Below, piece by piece: positions 1 through 8,521 of a stretch of 64,000 bases of DNA; the first letter of the stretch is position 1, and the number at the start of each line of letters is the position of its first letter. The DNA lies in contig NZ_GL538352.1 in assembly GCF_000148995.1 (NCBI RefSeq), positions 1,064,149-1,128,148 on the forward strand. Direction: 5' to 3'. This stretch comes from Listeria grayi DSM 20601 (GTDB lineage: Bacteria; Bacillota; Bacilli; Lactobacillales; Listeriaceae). The position numbers and the translations under genes are program-made. The notes beneath the pieces are model-generated. The model saw only the letters and a list, made by a program, of their open reading frames with translations. It made no database searches and had not been told where the DNA came from.

Positions 1-1076
1 TCGATAACGCGGAAATGCTGCCACGGCAGGATGCTATCTAGCAGATATTTTTCTTCAGGGATGACTCTGGCTACAATATTTGTGTTGCCGGAATTATTCA
101 TTTGCCGAAGTGCTACTTGCATCTCGCCTTTATAGCGTTCATACCCATTATTATCAACGGTGATGTCGCCGCGTTCGATCGTGTCTGTATCGTGAGTTGG
201 GAAATCGAACTGTTTATAATTGACACGTGTCATTGTGGAACGAATAACATAGTCAGAAACATCGCCACGATTAAAATGTTTTTGCGTCAGTACCAATTCT
301 TTTTCTGTCGCCGTAGTTTCTGGTAAAAATTCGACTGTCAATTCCAATTCATTGCGGTTCAGTGCCGCTAGAGATTGCAGTTCTTCTTCGGATGCAAACA
401 TATTGCCAACGATCACGTCATCGATCAAACCGGTATTCCATAGATCTTTTGCCTGTACGGCGATCGGCAAGCCGCGATGTTCTTCTAATGTCGGCAGTCC
501 TCCGTCTACTACAAACCAAGGACCAAACTCTCCGCTAGTTGATGAAACGAAAGCCGCTGTGCGGATATTCAAGTCTTTGAACTGCTTGCTCGTTTTTAGG
601 AAGTGCTCTCGGCTAAGCGCTGTATATTTACGTGGATAGAAATTATGACAGCCAACTATATTCGCTAAATTGGGACGATAAGAGAGAATATTTTCTACAT
701 ATCTTGTCCCATTACTGATATTTAATTCGATTTTCAGATCCGTATCATCGAAAGACATCATCGCTTCTTCCGCACCGGAGAATCCCATATCGAGACGCAG
801 CCCCGCTAGACCGATCTCCTTAAATTTTTCTAATTCCCGATACGTAATACCAAGGGACTCAAATACGCCAGGATCGACATCGGCAATCACTTCAAAGCCT
901 AATTCTTTCGCACGTTTGCAGATCACTTCTAATTTGCTGAATTCTTCTTTGTCATTTGCCGAGATCAAGCAAGTGAAAATTCTGCTGAAACCGTGTTTAG
1001 CTGCAAGCTCAATATAATCTAAAGATGCTTGTAATTCCACATGCTGCGGAAAAACGGAAATTCCTAATTTTCTCAT
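1..1076 (-). CDS. MupG-family (DUF871) TIM-barrel glycosidase, 3' end cut by window
   Basis: Reading from an ATG at 1076, the frame stays open for about 358 codons to the window edge, so only the last few residues are likely missing (family length is roughly 360). The N-terminus (MRKLGISVFPQH) and the segment ITYRELEKFKEIGLAGLRLD are typical of the DUF871 family, whose characterised member MupG cleaves MurNAc-6-phosphate disaccharides taken up by a PTS. The gene follows PTS IIB and IIA genes on the same strand, which fits a cytosolic phospho-glycosidase acting on the imported sugar. The exact substrate here is inference; family membership is fairly secure. Confidence 0.8.
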   Translation of the reverse strand, partial: MRKLGISVFPQHVELQASLDYIELAAKHGFSRIFTCLISANDKEEFSKLEVICKRAKELGFEVIADVDPGVFESLGITYRELEKFKEIGLAGLRLDMGFSGAEEAMMSFDDTDLKIELNISNGTRYVENILSYRPNLANIVGCHNFYPRKYTALSREHFLKTSKQFKDLNIRTAAFVSSTSGEFGPWFVVDGGLPTLEEHRGLPIAVQAKDLWNTGLIDDVIVGNMFASEEELQSLAALNRNELELTVEFLPETTATEKELVLTQKHFNRGDVSDYVIRSTMTRVNYKQFDFPTHDTDTIERGDITVDNNGYERYKGEMQVALRQMNNSGNTNIVARVIPEEKYLLDSILPWQHFRVI

Positions 1077-1093
1077 CTTAGCTACCTCTTTTC

Positions 1094-1399
1094 TTATTTA
1101 GCGCGGTATAATTCCACGATTTCTTTAGCTAGATCTTTGAATGTAATCGCATTCATCAAATGGTCTTGGGCATGAACTAAAAGTAAAGAAACTTCTGTCC
1201 GGTCGCCACGAGCCTCGCCTTGGATTAGTGCTGTTTGCGAATGATGTGCTTCAAGCAAGGCATCATCTGCCAATTTAATTTGTTCATCTGCAGTTTTCAG
1301 ATCGCCTTTTTTAGCTGCTTCAATAGCTAGCATGGCATCGCTTTTCGCATTTCCCCCATAAATAATCAATTGCATGATGGTTTGTTCTAATTCTTCCAT
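1094..1399 (-). CDS. PTS lactose/cellobiose-family IIA component
   Basis: About 101 residues, the normal size for a lactose/cellobiose-class IIA. It is mostly alpha-helical in character and carries the C-terminal active-site stretch LLLVHAQDHLMNA, whose first histidine is the likely phosphorylation site that accepts phosphate from HPr and passes it to IIB. An ATG lies upstream at 1408, but it abuts the AAAGGA ribosome site; the ATG at 1399 has the usual spacing, so it was chosen. It sits 15 nt after the IIB gene and upstream of the MupG-like gene, forming one sigma-54-driven unit. No IIC membrane component is present in the window. Confidence 0.88.
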   Translation of the reverse strand: MEELEQTIMQLIIYGGNAKSDAMLAIEAAKKGDLKTADEQIKLADDALLEAHHSQTALIQGEARGDRTEVSLLLVHAQDHLMNAITFKDLAKEIVELYRAK

Positions 1400-1414
1400 T
1401 TCCAACATTCCTTT

Positions 1415-1729
1415 CTATCTCTTTCTCTCACCTACCAGCTCGATTGCCCGTTCCAGTACTTTCGCGCCATTCATCGTTCCATAATCGATGCCACCCATTA
1501 CTTCCACTGGGACAGATTCGCCCATTTTCCGCTTGACATTTTTTTCTAAAAAACGGACTTGCGGGGCAAGAAAAACGACGTCAACCTGATCGCGATATTT
1601 ATCATAATCGACTTCCGCCACTGCCATGACATTCGCAGCGACTTGTTTTTTTTTGATGGCTTCATTTAATTTTTTGACAAGCAAACTAGTAGACATGCCA
1701 GCTGAACAAATAAGCATGATTCTAATCAT
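1415..1729 (-). CDS. PTS lactose/cellobiose-family IIB component
   Basis: A 104-residue protein beginning MIRIMLICSAGMSTSLLVKK, with the P-loop-like active site around Cys8 that is phosphorylated by IIA and hands phosphate to the sugar at IIC. The start at 1729 follows a strong GGAGGAGGG ribosome site; the frame runs open further upstream but that extension would cross the promoter. It is the first gene of the PTS unit and lies about 40 nt downstream of a sigma-54 promoter. Known family members move cellobiose, lichenan fragments or chitobiose; the adjacent MupG homologue suggests a cell-wall sugar or related glycoside instead. Confidence 0.9.
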   Translation of the reverse strand: MIRIMLICSAGMSTSLLVKKLNEAIKKKQVAANVMAVAEVDYDKYRDQVDVVFLAPQVRFLEKNVKRKMGESVPVEVMGGIDYGTMNGAKVLERAIELVGERKR

Positions 1730-1768
1730 AATATGCCCTCCTCCATTCAAACTGTCACTAAATAAAAA

Positions 1769-1784
1769 TGCAAAAAGCGTGCCA
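1769..1784 (-). promoter_or_regulatory. Sigma-54 (RpoN) -24/-12 promoter of the PTS unit
   Basis: On the minus strand the sequence reads TGGCAC-GCTTT-TTGCA, an exact match to the sigma-54 consensus including the five-base spacer. It lies about 40 nt upstream of the IIB start codon and directly downstream of a gene for a LevR-type activator with a sigma-54 contact motif. This makes the regulator-target link unusually explicit. Confidence 0.93.
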
Positions 1785-1822
1785 ACTTTTACATTGCAAT
1801 AGCGTGCTTTTTCGTTACACAT

Positions 1823-1861
1823 CTCAAAAAGCAAGTGTGTAAACCTACACACTTGTTTTTT
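1823..1861 (-). terminator. Intrinsic terminator after the LevR-type regulator gene
   Basis: A perfect 10-bp stem (1832-1841 with 1846-1855) around a four-base loop is followed on the minus strand by CTTTTTG. A T-run is present on the other side too, so it could work in both directions. It separates the regulator from the PTS genes. Confidence 0.75.
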
Positions 1862-4537
1862 TTATCTACTAGGACTGTTGATTTTATTAGCGATCATCAT
1901 CTGAGTCAAATAAGCGATCTCGGATTGCGGGATCGTAACGCTGTATTCTTTTTCAATATTTTCCATCATTTGCTGGGTGATTTGCATTTCGACCAGATGT
2001 GTTTTTTCAAACTCGTTAAGGTTAGGAAATTCTCGGTCGACAGCACCTAGTCGAATTCGCTCGATCAAGAAGGCCATATGAAGGATCAGTCCGATATCGA
2101 CATCGGAGTCTAGCACGATATTAAGCTGGACTTGCAATTCGGAAATGACTTTTCTTAAGAAGTAAACAAGCTGTTCTGGAGAATCCACGACCTTTAGATT
2201 GCCTTCTAAGGAAGCGATAAGTTTTTCATAAGGGACTTCATCATTAATGATCCGCTTGATAATATTGATGCCGCCTTCTGACAGCACTTCTAAAGCACTG
2301 AAAAAAGGAATATCGCGATATTCAAATTCGACAGAACCCATAATGGCCAAGATATTATAGTTTTCCATCAGCTGGTCGATCCGCTCGCGAAATGCTTCTT
2401 TATGCAAGAACTGCAGCAGGATCAGTTCGACATTGGTATTGCCAATAAATGGGGCAACGACGCTTCGCAGCTGTTCTGCCACTCCCTCGCCAGTAAAACA
2501 AGTCAATACGACCGCATTTTTTGTCGGTTTGGCACGCAAGACCCGTGCTTTGTATTTATTTTCGAAAAGCTGCTGGCAACTTTGGTAAATATCTTCCAGT
2601 CCTCTCCCCATCGATGCTTTGCGAATCGCTTCCAAAACGACAGGAGTACTGACCATAGAAACGCTTTTGGTTCGAATACCTAGCTCTTCGGTCAGCATAT
2701 TTCCAAAAGATGTCAAGGAACCCATGTCACTGAGTAGTAGCACGCCTTTTTGTGGATTCAACTGTCTAACGGTATTTTTTAATTTTTCATACATGGTCTG
2801 CACATCCATCGAAAGTGGCATGTCCATTGCCGTACCGGTTTCAATGCTAAGTAGTTCTTGGACCGTTTCGACCATGCTGCTTGCTGTCGAGCGACCATGC
2901 ATCATGACAATCACTTCGACTTGTGATTCTGGGGAATTATCGGTGTCCACTGTTTCTTCTGTTAAGAACATTGTCAGGAAACCGATTTCATCAAATGGAA
3001 TCTCAATATCCAGCGATTGCTCGATCGTTGCGGAAAGATCGATCGCGACTTGGAATTCTTTGGGATAGCGTTTGCGAATGTTGTTAAGATCGGGATGAAT
3101 GATATGTTTCTGTTCTTTGATACGCTCGATCGTACTTTGCAAGTGCAGCGCAAATGCAAAACGCATTTTTTCGTTATAGGTCCTGCCCAAACTTTCGCCT
3201 GCTTGCTGATAGATTGCTCCAGCCAACTCCCAGATCGGCGGCGCAATGATTTCTTTGGCTGTTTGTTCGGAAGGTAGCTGAATCATATACTCATGAAAAT
3301 ATTTATCGACATCGATGTAAAGCATTTTTTCCATTTCTGTCTGATCTTTACCCTCTTTTTCCAGGCGTTCTGCTTTTTCTTGGATGACTTGGTAAACATC
3401 ATCAAAATCTTCGTCGGGATCAGATTTTGCGCTTGTATCGGTGAACTTGAAAATCGTTTGGTTCATATCGATCAAACGATTGATTTTATCCGGTTCGTCT
3501 TTGACATGAAGCAGTCCTTTTTGAACATGGATCGGCAAATCATTTTGTTCGATCAGGATATATGTGCTCGCTTTGGTTTTATAATGTAAAAATGCTTTGG
3601 CACAAGCGAGTTTCAAATCGCGTTGCAATTGGCCGACATTTGCACTTGCTTTATAAAGTAAAAATGCGAGCAACGTCTTGCGATCAATGTGAATCGTTTG
3701 TTTTAAACGAGAAGCTTCTTGTTTCAGGAAAAATTCGATCAGCTCATAGCGTTCATTCAAACTCCGTTCTGCTAGGGAAGGTAGCGTGATCGTCATGGGA
3801 ATGCGCCGTGTAAATGTTTCTAACAAGAAGTTGTCTGGCGATTCCGTTGTGGCCCCGATGATCTGCACATCTGCATGATGCACTTCAGCGCTTTCGCCAA
3901 GCGGGCGATACTCTCCTTTGTCAATAAAAGTGAAAAGCATTTCCTGCCCTTCTGGAGGCAGTCGATGAATCTCATCTAGAAATAAGATCCCACCGTCTGC
4001 ACTGCTGAGCAAGCCATCTTGAGAAACTTCTGCTCCGGTGTAAGCCCCTTTTTTCACGCCAAAAATATGTCCGAACAAAAGCTGCGGATTTTGTGCATAG
4101 TCCGCGCAATTAAAGGCAATAAATGGAGCATCTGTTTTGATCATCCCTACTTCTTTTGAAAAATAATACATACATTCAGCAAAGAGTGATTTCCCTGTCC
4201 CGGTTTTACCGAGTACAAGCGAATGAAGACCGCGGGGAGGATAAAGCATCGCAGCTTTTGCTTGCTGGATGCTCACTTTAAGGCTCTCCTCAGAACCGAT
4301 CAATCGATCAAAAGCCGCGGATTCTTCTGCAGCTTTCGTTTCTAATTCTTGCGCTAGACACTTATATAAAACTGGCTTACCGTTTATTTTTTCGATCTTG
4401 TTTTCTTTATATAATTCATTTAAATATCGACTGCTGTTTGCGCGGTCCATGTGGAGGTATTCAGCAATTTCGGCTGCTGAAACATTTTTATTCCATTCGT
4501 TTAAAAGTGCAAGTATCTCTTCTTTTCTACTCGACAT
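1862..4537 (-). CDS. LevR/ManR-type sigma-54-dependent PTS regulator
   Basis: 891 residues. An N-terminal winged-helix (about 1-60) is followed by an AAA+ sigma-54 activator domain (about 90-330) with Walker A GKTGTGKS (110-117), the sigma-54 contact loop as GAYTGA (164-169, tyrosine instead of the usual phenylalanine) and Walker B GILFLDE (183-189). A PRD follows (about 435-530, His465), then an EIIA-mannose-like domain (about 540-650, MMHGRST with His547), a IIB-like segment with Cys680 and a second PRD near the C-terminus. Phosphorylation of the PRD and EIIA histidines by PTS proteins would tune activity. The sigma-54 promoter next door is its evident target. SD AAAGGAG supports the start. 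Confidence 0.93.
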   Translation of the reverse strand: MSSRKEEILALLNEWNKNVSAAEIAEYLHMDRANSSRYLNELYKENKIEKINGKPVLYKCLAQELETKAAEESAAFDRLIGSEESLKVSIQQAKAAMLYPPRGLHSLVLGKTGTGKSLFAECMYYFSKEVGMIKTDAPFIAFNCADYAQNPQLLFGHIFGVKKGAYTGAEVSQDGLLSSADGGILFLDEIHRLPPEGQEMLFTFIDKGEYRPLGESAEVHHADVQIIGATTESPDNFLLETFTRRIPMTITLPSLAERSLNERYELIEFFLKQEASRLKQTIHIDRKTLLAFLLYKASANVGQLQRDLKLACAKAFLHYKTKASTYILIEQNDLPIHVQKGLLHVKDEPDKINRLIDMNQTIFKFTDTSAKSDPDEDFDDVYQVIQEKAERLEKEGKDQTEMEKMLYIDVDKYFHEYMIQLPSEQTAKEIIAPPIWELAGAIYQQAGESLGRTYNEKMRFAFALHLQSTIERIKEQKHIIHPDLNNIRKRYPKEFQVAIDLSATIEQSLDIEIPFDEIGFLTMFLTEETVDTDNSPESQVEVIVMMHGRSTASSMVETVQELLSIETGTAMDMPLSMDVQTMYEKLKNTVRQLNPQKGVLLLSDMGSLTSFGNMLTEELGIRTKSVSMVSTPVVLEAIRKASMGRGLEDIYQSCQQLFENKYKARVLRAKPTKNAVVLTCFTGEGVAEQLRSVVAPFIGNTNVELILLQFLHKEAFRERIDQLMENYNILAIMGSVEFEYRDIPFFSALEVLSEGGINIIKRIINDEVPYEKLIASLEGNLKVVDSPEQLVYFLRKVISELQVQLNIVLDSDVDIGLILHMAFLIERIRLGAVDREFPNLNEFEKTHLVEMQITQQMMENIEKEYSVTIPQSEIAYLTQMMIANKINSPSR

Positions 4538-4572
4538 CTACTCGTCTCCTTTAGACAAATCTCTGTACCTTC

Positions 4573-4600
4573 ATTATAACGGTTGCCTAGAAACAATCAA
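4573..4600 (-). promoter_or_regulatory. Sigma-A promoter of the LevR-type regulator gene
   Basis: Minus strand: TTGATT, 16-nt spacer, TATAAT, about 35 nt upstream of the regulator start codon. It lies just beyond the 3' end of the helicase gene, so the regulator can be made independently. Confidence 0.7.
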
Positions 4601-4632
4601 TAGATTTTGTTCACTATTTTAAATAAAACAGC

Positions 4633-5799
4633 TTATTTCTTCTTTTTCTTGTGAGGTTTTCTGACATTTACGTTTGTTCTAACCGGTTTGGTCGTCTTGG
4701 CTTGAATCTCGCCGTGGTAAAATTGCACAAATTGACCTTTGACATCCATATCTCGGTAATACTGTTTTAATATCCGGATTTCACGTGGAGAGGCAAATGT
4801 GATCACATTCCCTGCTTTTCCCATTCGACCGGTACGTCCGCTGCGATGGGTATATTCGCGGGCACCAAGCGGCATATCATATTGGATAACATATGGTAGA
4901 TCTGGAATATCCAATCCTCTTGCCGCTACATCTGTAACCACAAGAAATGTGATTTCCTTGTTTTTAAATTGTCTCAGTACTTTTTTCCGAATTTCACGAT
5001 TGATATCGCCATGGATACCTGCTGCTTTGACGCCATCAAATTGTAATTTTTCAAGCAGAATATCCATTCGTGGCTTGTCTTTCACAAATACAAGTGCTTG
5101 CATCCCTTTTACAAACGACAATCGTTTCAGCAAATTACCTTTTTCGCGGCGCTCGACTTCCATGTATTGATGTGCGATATTATCCGTGCTTTGTTTACTA
5201 GTCTGGATATCGATATAAGTGATCTCATTCTCGACCTGTGCAAAGAAACGTTCGGGTTCTTCCAACTTTGTCGCGGATACTAAAATCAATTGTCGATCTC
5301 TTTTAGCACTGTTTACGATCTCCAAGGTAGAAGCGAAGTTTTCTTGACGCAACAGCTGATCGGATTCATCCAATGTGATTGCTTCGATCTCGTGCATTTT
5401 CAGTTTCTTTTGTTTGATCAGTTCAAGCGCTCTTCCGGGTGTAGCGACCACGATCTGTGGTTTCTTTTTCAATTTCTCGATTTGGCGTTTTACGTTGGCG
5501 CCTCCAATTATTGACATCACATCGATTTTTTCTTCTGGTTCTATCCAGCTTCGGATCACATCACTGATTTGCATGACTAATTCATGGGCAGGTGCCAGAA
5601 CCAGCCATTGTGTCTTCGGCTCTGGTGTTATTTTTTCTAACATTGGGAGTAGATAAGCGACAGTTTTACCTGTTCCTGTAGCGGAAGCAGCAATAATGGC
5701 TTCTCCATTTTTTATCGGTTGATATAACGCTTTTTGGACATCGGTAGGTGCTTCGTAACCATGCGCTTCCCACTGTTTATTCCATCTTTGATTCAGCAT
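4633..5799 (-). CDS. DEAD-box family ATP-dependent RNA helicase
   Basis: 388 residues with the ordered helicase motifs: Q-motif region (HGYEAPTDVQ), motif I ASATGTGKT, Ia PAHELV, motif II as DESD rather than DEAD, motif III SAT, motif V ARGLDIP and motif VI HRSGRTGRMG. The C-terminus is a short basic tail (RKPHKKKKK), probably RNA-binding. The family unwinds short RNA duplexes in ribosome assembly and mRNA decay; position matches the L. monocytogenes helicase Lmo1722. The DESD substitution keeps the two acidic catalytic residues, so ATPase activity should survive. It is a single-gene unit as far as spacing shows. Confidence 0.93.
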   Translation of the reverse strand: MLNQRWNKQWEAHGYEAPTDVQKALYQPIKNGEAIIAASATGTGKTVAYLLPMLEKITPEPKTQWLVLAPAHELVMQISDVIRSWIEPEEKIDVMSIIGGANVKRQIEKLKKKPQIVVATPGRALELIKQKKLKMHEIEAITLDESDQLLRQENFASTLEIVNSAKRDRQLILVSATKLEEPERFFAQVENEITYIDIQTSKQSTDNIAHQYMEVERREKGNLLKRLSFVKGMQALVFVKDKPRMDILLEKLQFDGVKAAGIHGDINREIRKKVLRQFKNKEITFLVVTDVAARGLDIPDLPYVIQYDMPLGAREYTHRSGRTGRMGKAGNVITFASPREIRILKQYYRDMDVKGQFVQFYHGEIQAKTTKPVRTNVNVRKPHKKKKK

Positions 5800-5879
5800 G
5801 CTTTTATCTCCTTTATTTCATTCTTATTTCATCATATCATGTCTACTAAAAAAAAGCATCGCCATGAAAGGCGGAGTTT

Positions 5880-5920
5880 ATTAAAATAAGCATGTTTCCT
5901 AAGAAAATAGGAAACATGCT
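5880..5920 (-). terminator. Intrinsic terminator after mvaE
   Basis: A perfect 13-bp inverted repeat (5889-5901 with 5908-5920, six-base loop) begins 7 nt after the mvaE stop codon and is followed on the minus strand by a T-rich run (TTATTTTAAT). Confidence 0.85.
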
Positions 5921-5926
5921 TTCCGA

Positions 5927-8365
5927 TCAAAGTTCTACTTTTTGTGAGCGGATCTCAGCCAAAATGGTTTGTGCGTTTGCTTGATTCATTCGACTACCTT
6001 GAAGTTTTTCCGCCAGGATCTCCACTTCTTTCCCCGTAGCTCCAACAGAAAGCGCTAAAGAGCGAGCTTGAAGGGACATATGACCTTGCTGGATACCTTC
6101 TGAAACAAGCGCCCTCAAAGCGGCTAGATTCTGCGCCAGACCAACTGCGGCTGTCACTTCTGCAAGTTCCTTCGCTTCCGTGATGCCCATGATCTCAAAA
6201 GCAGCTTTTGCTTTCGGTAAGACCTCGATCGCGCCGCCGACACTTCCAAGCGCCAGTGGCAGACTGATTTCGCCATGTAACGCACCTTCCGCCACTTGCC
6301 ACTGGCTTAGGCCTCGGTAGTGCTGGTCTCTCGAGGCATAGGCGTGTGCCGCAGCTGCGACCGCTCTGGTATCATTACCGCTTGCTAACACCACTGCTTC
6401 GATGCCGTTCATGATTCCTTTATTATGGGTCGCCGCTCGGTAAGGATCTAGCTGAGCAAATTTAGAGGCTGCTGCCACTTTTTCAGCAATACGTTTTCCA
6501 TCCCCCTTTTTGCTTAACGCTTCATAAGGGATGCGGCAGCTTGCAGTAACGATCGATTCTGTCGCATAATTGCTGAGGATACTGAAAAGGATCTCTTCTG
6601 TGAGTATTTCCCGCAGAAAGCCTGCTACGCCTTCTAAAATCGTATTGATGATATTCGCACCCATGGCATCTTTCGTATCCACAATCAAATCGATGGATAG
6701 AAAGGTTGGATCATCATCAAAAGTACGGACTACTATTTCTTTTAAACCACCGCCGCGCTTGACGATCGACGGATGACTTTGCGCTGCAGCACGAAAGATT
6801 GCTGCTTTTTCGGCAGTGATCGTATGCTCGATTGTGGCAGGCTCTTTTACATTCATCAACACGATTTGACCGCGTAAGAATCCGTCTTTCAGTTCGCTTT
6901 GAAAACCGCCTAAATGGTTTGCCATTTTTGCTCCGTTATTACATGCGGCAATGACGGATGGCTCCTCTGTTGCTAGCGGAATAGTATAACTTTTATCGTT
7001 GACACGCAGATTCAACGCGACCCCAAGCGGGATTTCCATCTCACTGATTTGATTTTCGATCAAATTGTCGGCAATATCCTCCGGCAATGTCATTTCTGCT
7101 AATACGTGTTTCGTTGCCGGAGAAATGACTGCTTGTTCCTGCAGCCTAGCTAGACGGTCTTCTCTAGCTAATTGGTAGAACTTTTTTACAGGTTGGTCCT
7201 CCTGTGGGACTTCTATTAATATCGCTAAGCCCAATCCGCCACCAATACAAAGGGAGGCGATCCCATATCTACCGTGTGTTCGTTTCAGCTGATGTGCCAA
7301 TGTCGTTACGATCCTTGCACCTGTGGCTCCAAGTGGATGACCGAGTGCAATGCCGCTGCCGCCGATATTGATTTTTTCATCAGGAATACTTAATTCTTTT
7401 TGAACTACGACTGAAGAAGCTGCAAAAGCTTCATTGATCTCAAATAAATCGATCTCTTCCATCGAAATTTGGTTACGATCGATCAGTTTGTTGATTGCAG
7501 AAACTGGTGCGATACCCATGATACTTGGATCGATTCCGATCTCGGTAATATCATGCACGATAGCTAAATATGGGATTTGATTTGTTTCAGCAAATTCCTT
7601 AGAAGCGATAATCACGGCAGAAGCACCGTCATTGATTGTTGAAGCATTGCCGGCTGTTACAGTTCCGTCTTCTTTAAAGATCGTACGCAATAGGCTTAAT
7701 TTTTCCAGCGTCGTTTCTTGGCGGACACCTTCATCTTGTGTAATGACCTCGTCGCCGATTTCAAGGGGCAGGATCTCTGCTGCAAATATACCTTGTTCCT
7801 GCGCCTTGGCTGCTTTCATTTGTGAGCCATATGCAAACGCATCTTGAGCTTCGCGACTGACGCCATATTGCTCAGCTACATTTTCAGCAGTCAGCCCCAT
7901 TATTTTCCCGCTAAAAGCATCCGTCAAGCCGTCGAACGTCATCGTTGGCACCGGTTTGCTAAGCGTATCTTCTTCTTTATTATAATAAGTGATCGAAGGC
8001 GCATTTGTCATACTTTCAATGCCACCTGCAACAATAACCTCTGCTTCTCCTAGCAATATCTGCTGGCGAGCCATACTGATTGCTTTGAGCCCCGATCCAC
8101 ATACTTGATTGATAGTTGATGCTGGTATTTCCGCACTTAATCCGCTATTCAAGGCGATTTGCCTTGCGGGATTTTGACCATTACCTGCTTGCAAGACATT
8201 TCCAAAGATCACTTGCTCTACATGGTCTTTCACTTGGTCATTTTTTTCGAATAATGCTTTTGTAACGGCAGTTCCTAATTCAACCGCTGTCATTTTGCTT
8301 AATTGGCCTCGGTACTTACCTATCGGTGTTCTCAAGGCATCGATAATCACGATATCTTTCACCAC
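5927..8365 (-). CDS. mvaE: Bifunctional acetyl-CoA acetyltransferase / HMG-CoA reductase
   Basis: 812 residues joining two enzymes of the mevalonate pathway. Residues about 1-385 are a thiolase with the acyl-accepting cysteine in QVCGSG (Cys89), GHPLGATGAR and CIGGGLG. Residues about 400-812 are a class II HMG-CoA reductase with ENQISEMEIPLG, DAMGAN, NKGIMNG and the C-terminal histidine region EGIQQGHMSLQA. It condenses acetyl-CoA and later reduces HMG-CoA to mevalonate in the cytosol, with MvaS doing the middle step. This fusion is typical of enterococci and of Listeria grayi. Two GTG codons in tandem could start translation (8365 or 8362) after GGAGG. It is divergent from mvaS. Confidence 0.97.
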   Translation of the reverse strand: MVKDIVIIDALRTPIGKYRGQLSKMTAVELGTAVTKALFEKNDQVKDHVEQVIFGNVLQAGNGQNPARQIALNSGLSAEIPASTINQVCGSGLKAISMARQQILLGEAEVIVAGGIESMTNAPSITYYNKEEDTLSKPVPTMTFDGLTDAFSGKIMGLTAENVAEQYGVSREAQDAFAYGSQMKAAKAQEQGIFAAEILPLEIGDEVITQDEGVRQETTLEKLSLLRTIFKEDGTVTAGNASTINDGASAVIIASKEFAETNQIPYLAIVHDITEIGIDPSIMGIAPVSAINKLIDRNQISMEEIDLFEINEAFAASSVVVQKELSIPDEKINIGGSGIALGHPLGATGARIVTTLAHQLKRTHGRYGIASLCIGGGLGLAILIEVPQEDQPVKKFYQLAREDRLARLQEQAVISPATKHVLAEMTLPEDIADNLIENQISEMEIPLGVALNLRVNDKSYTIPLATEEPSVIAACNNGAKMANHLGGFQSELKDGFLRGQIVLMNVKEPATIEHTITAEKAAIFRAAAQSHPSIVKRGGGLKEIVVRTFDDDPTFLSIDLIVDTKDAMGANIINTILEGVAGFLREILTEEILFSILSNYATESIVTASCRIPYEALSKKGDGKRIAEKVAAASKFAQLDPYRAATHNKGIMNGIEAVVLASGNDTRAVAAAAHAYASRDQHYRGLSQWQVAEGALHGEISLPLALGSVGGAIEVLPKAKAAFEIMGITEAKELAEVTAAVGLAQNLAALRALVSEGIQQGHMSLQARSLALSVGATGKEVEILAEKLQGSRMNQANAQTILAEIRSQKVEL

Positions 8366-8409
8366 GCCACCTCCATTTAAAATATATCACATCTCTTCTA
8401 TAAAAACAC

Positions 8410-8451
8410 CTCGCGAAGCCCAATAAAAGTTATTTTGTGGAACTTTGCGAG
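8410..8451. repeat. Inverted repeat in the mvaE-mvaS divergent intergenic region
   Basis: CTCGCGAAG (8410-8418) and CTTTGCGAG (8443-8451) are complementary apart from one G-T pair and flank 24 bases between the divergent mevalonate genes. It may be a regulator site or a leader hairpin of mvaE. An extended -10 (TG-A-TATATT on the minus strand) lies closer to mvaE; no convincing -35 was seen for either gene. Confidence 0.45.
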
Positions 8452-8521
8452 CTTACTTTTTTAAAATCTTGTATTCTATGGTAAAGTTATAAAAGTATAC
8501 TATATATAAAGGAGAATGACA

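Noticed and set aside
5847..5876. A second terminator upstream of the helicase gene
   Set aside because: Only four base pairs (CGCC/GGCG) can form before the T-run; the 13-bp hairpin at 5889 is sufficient for mvaE.
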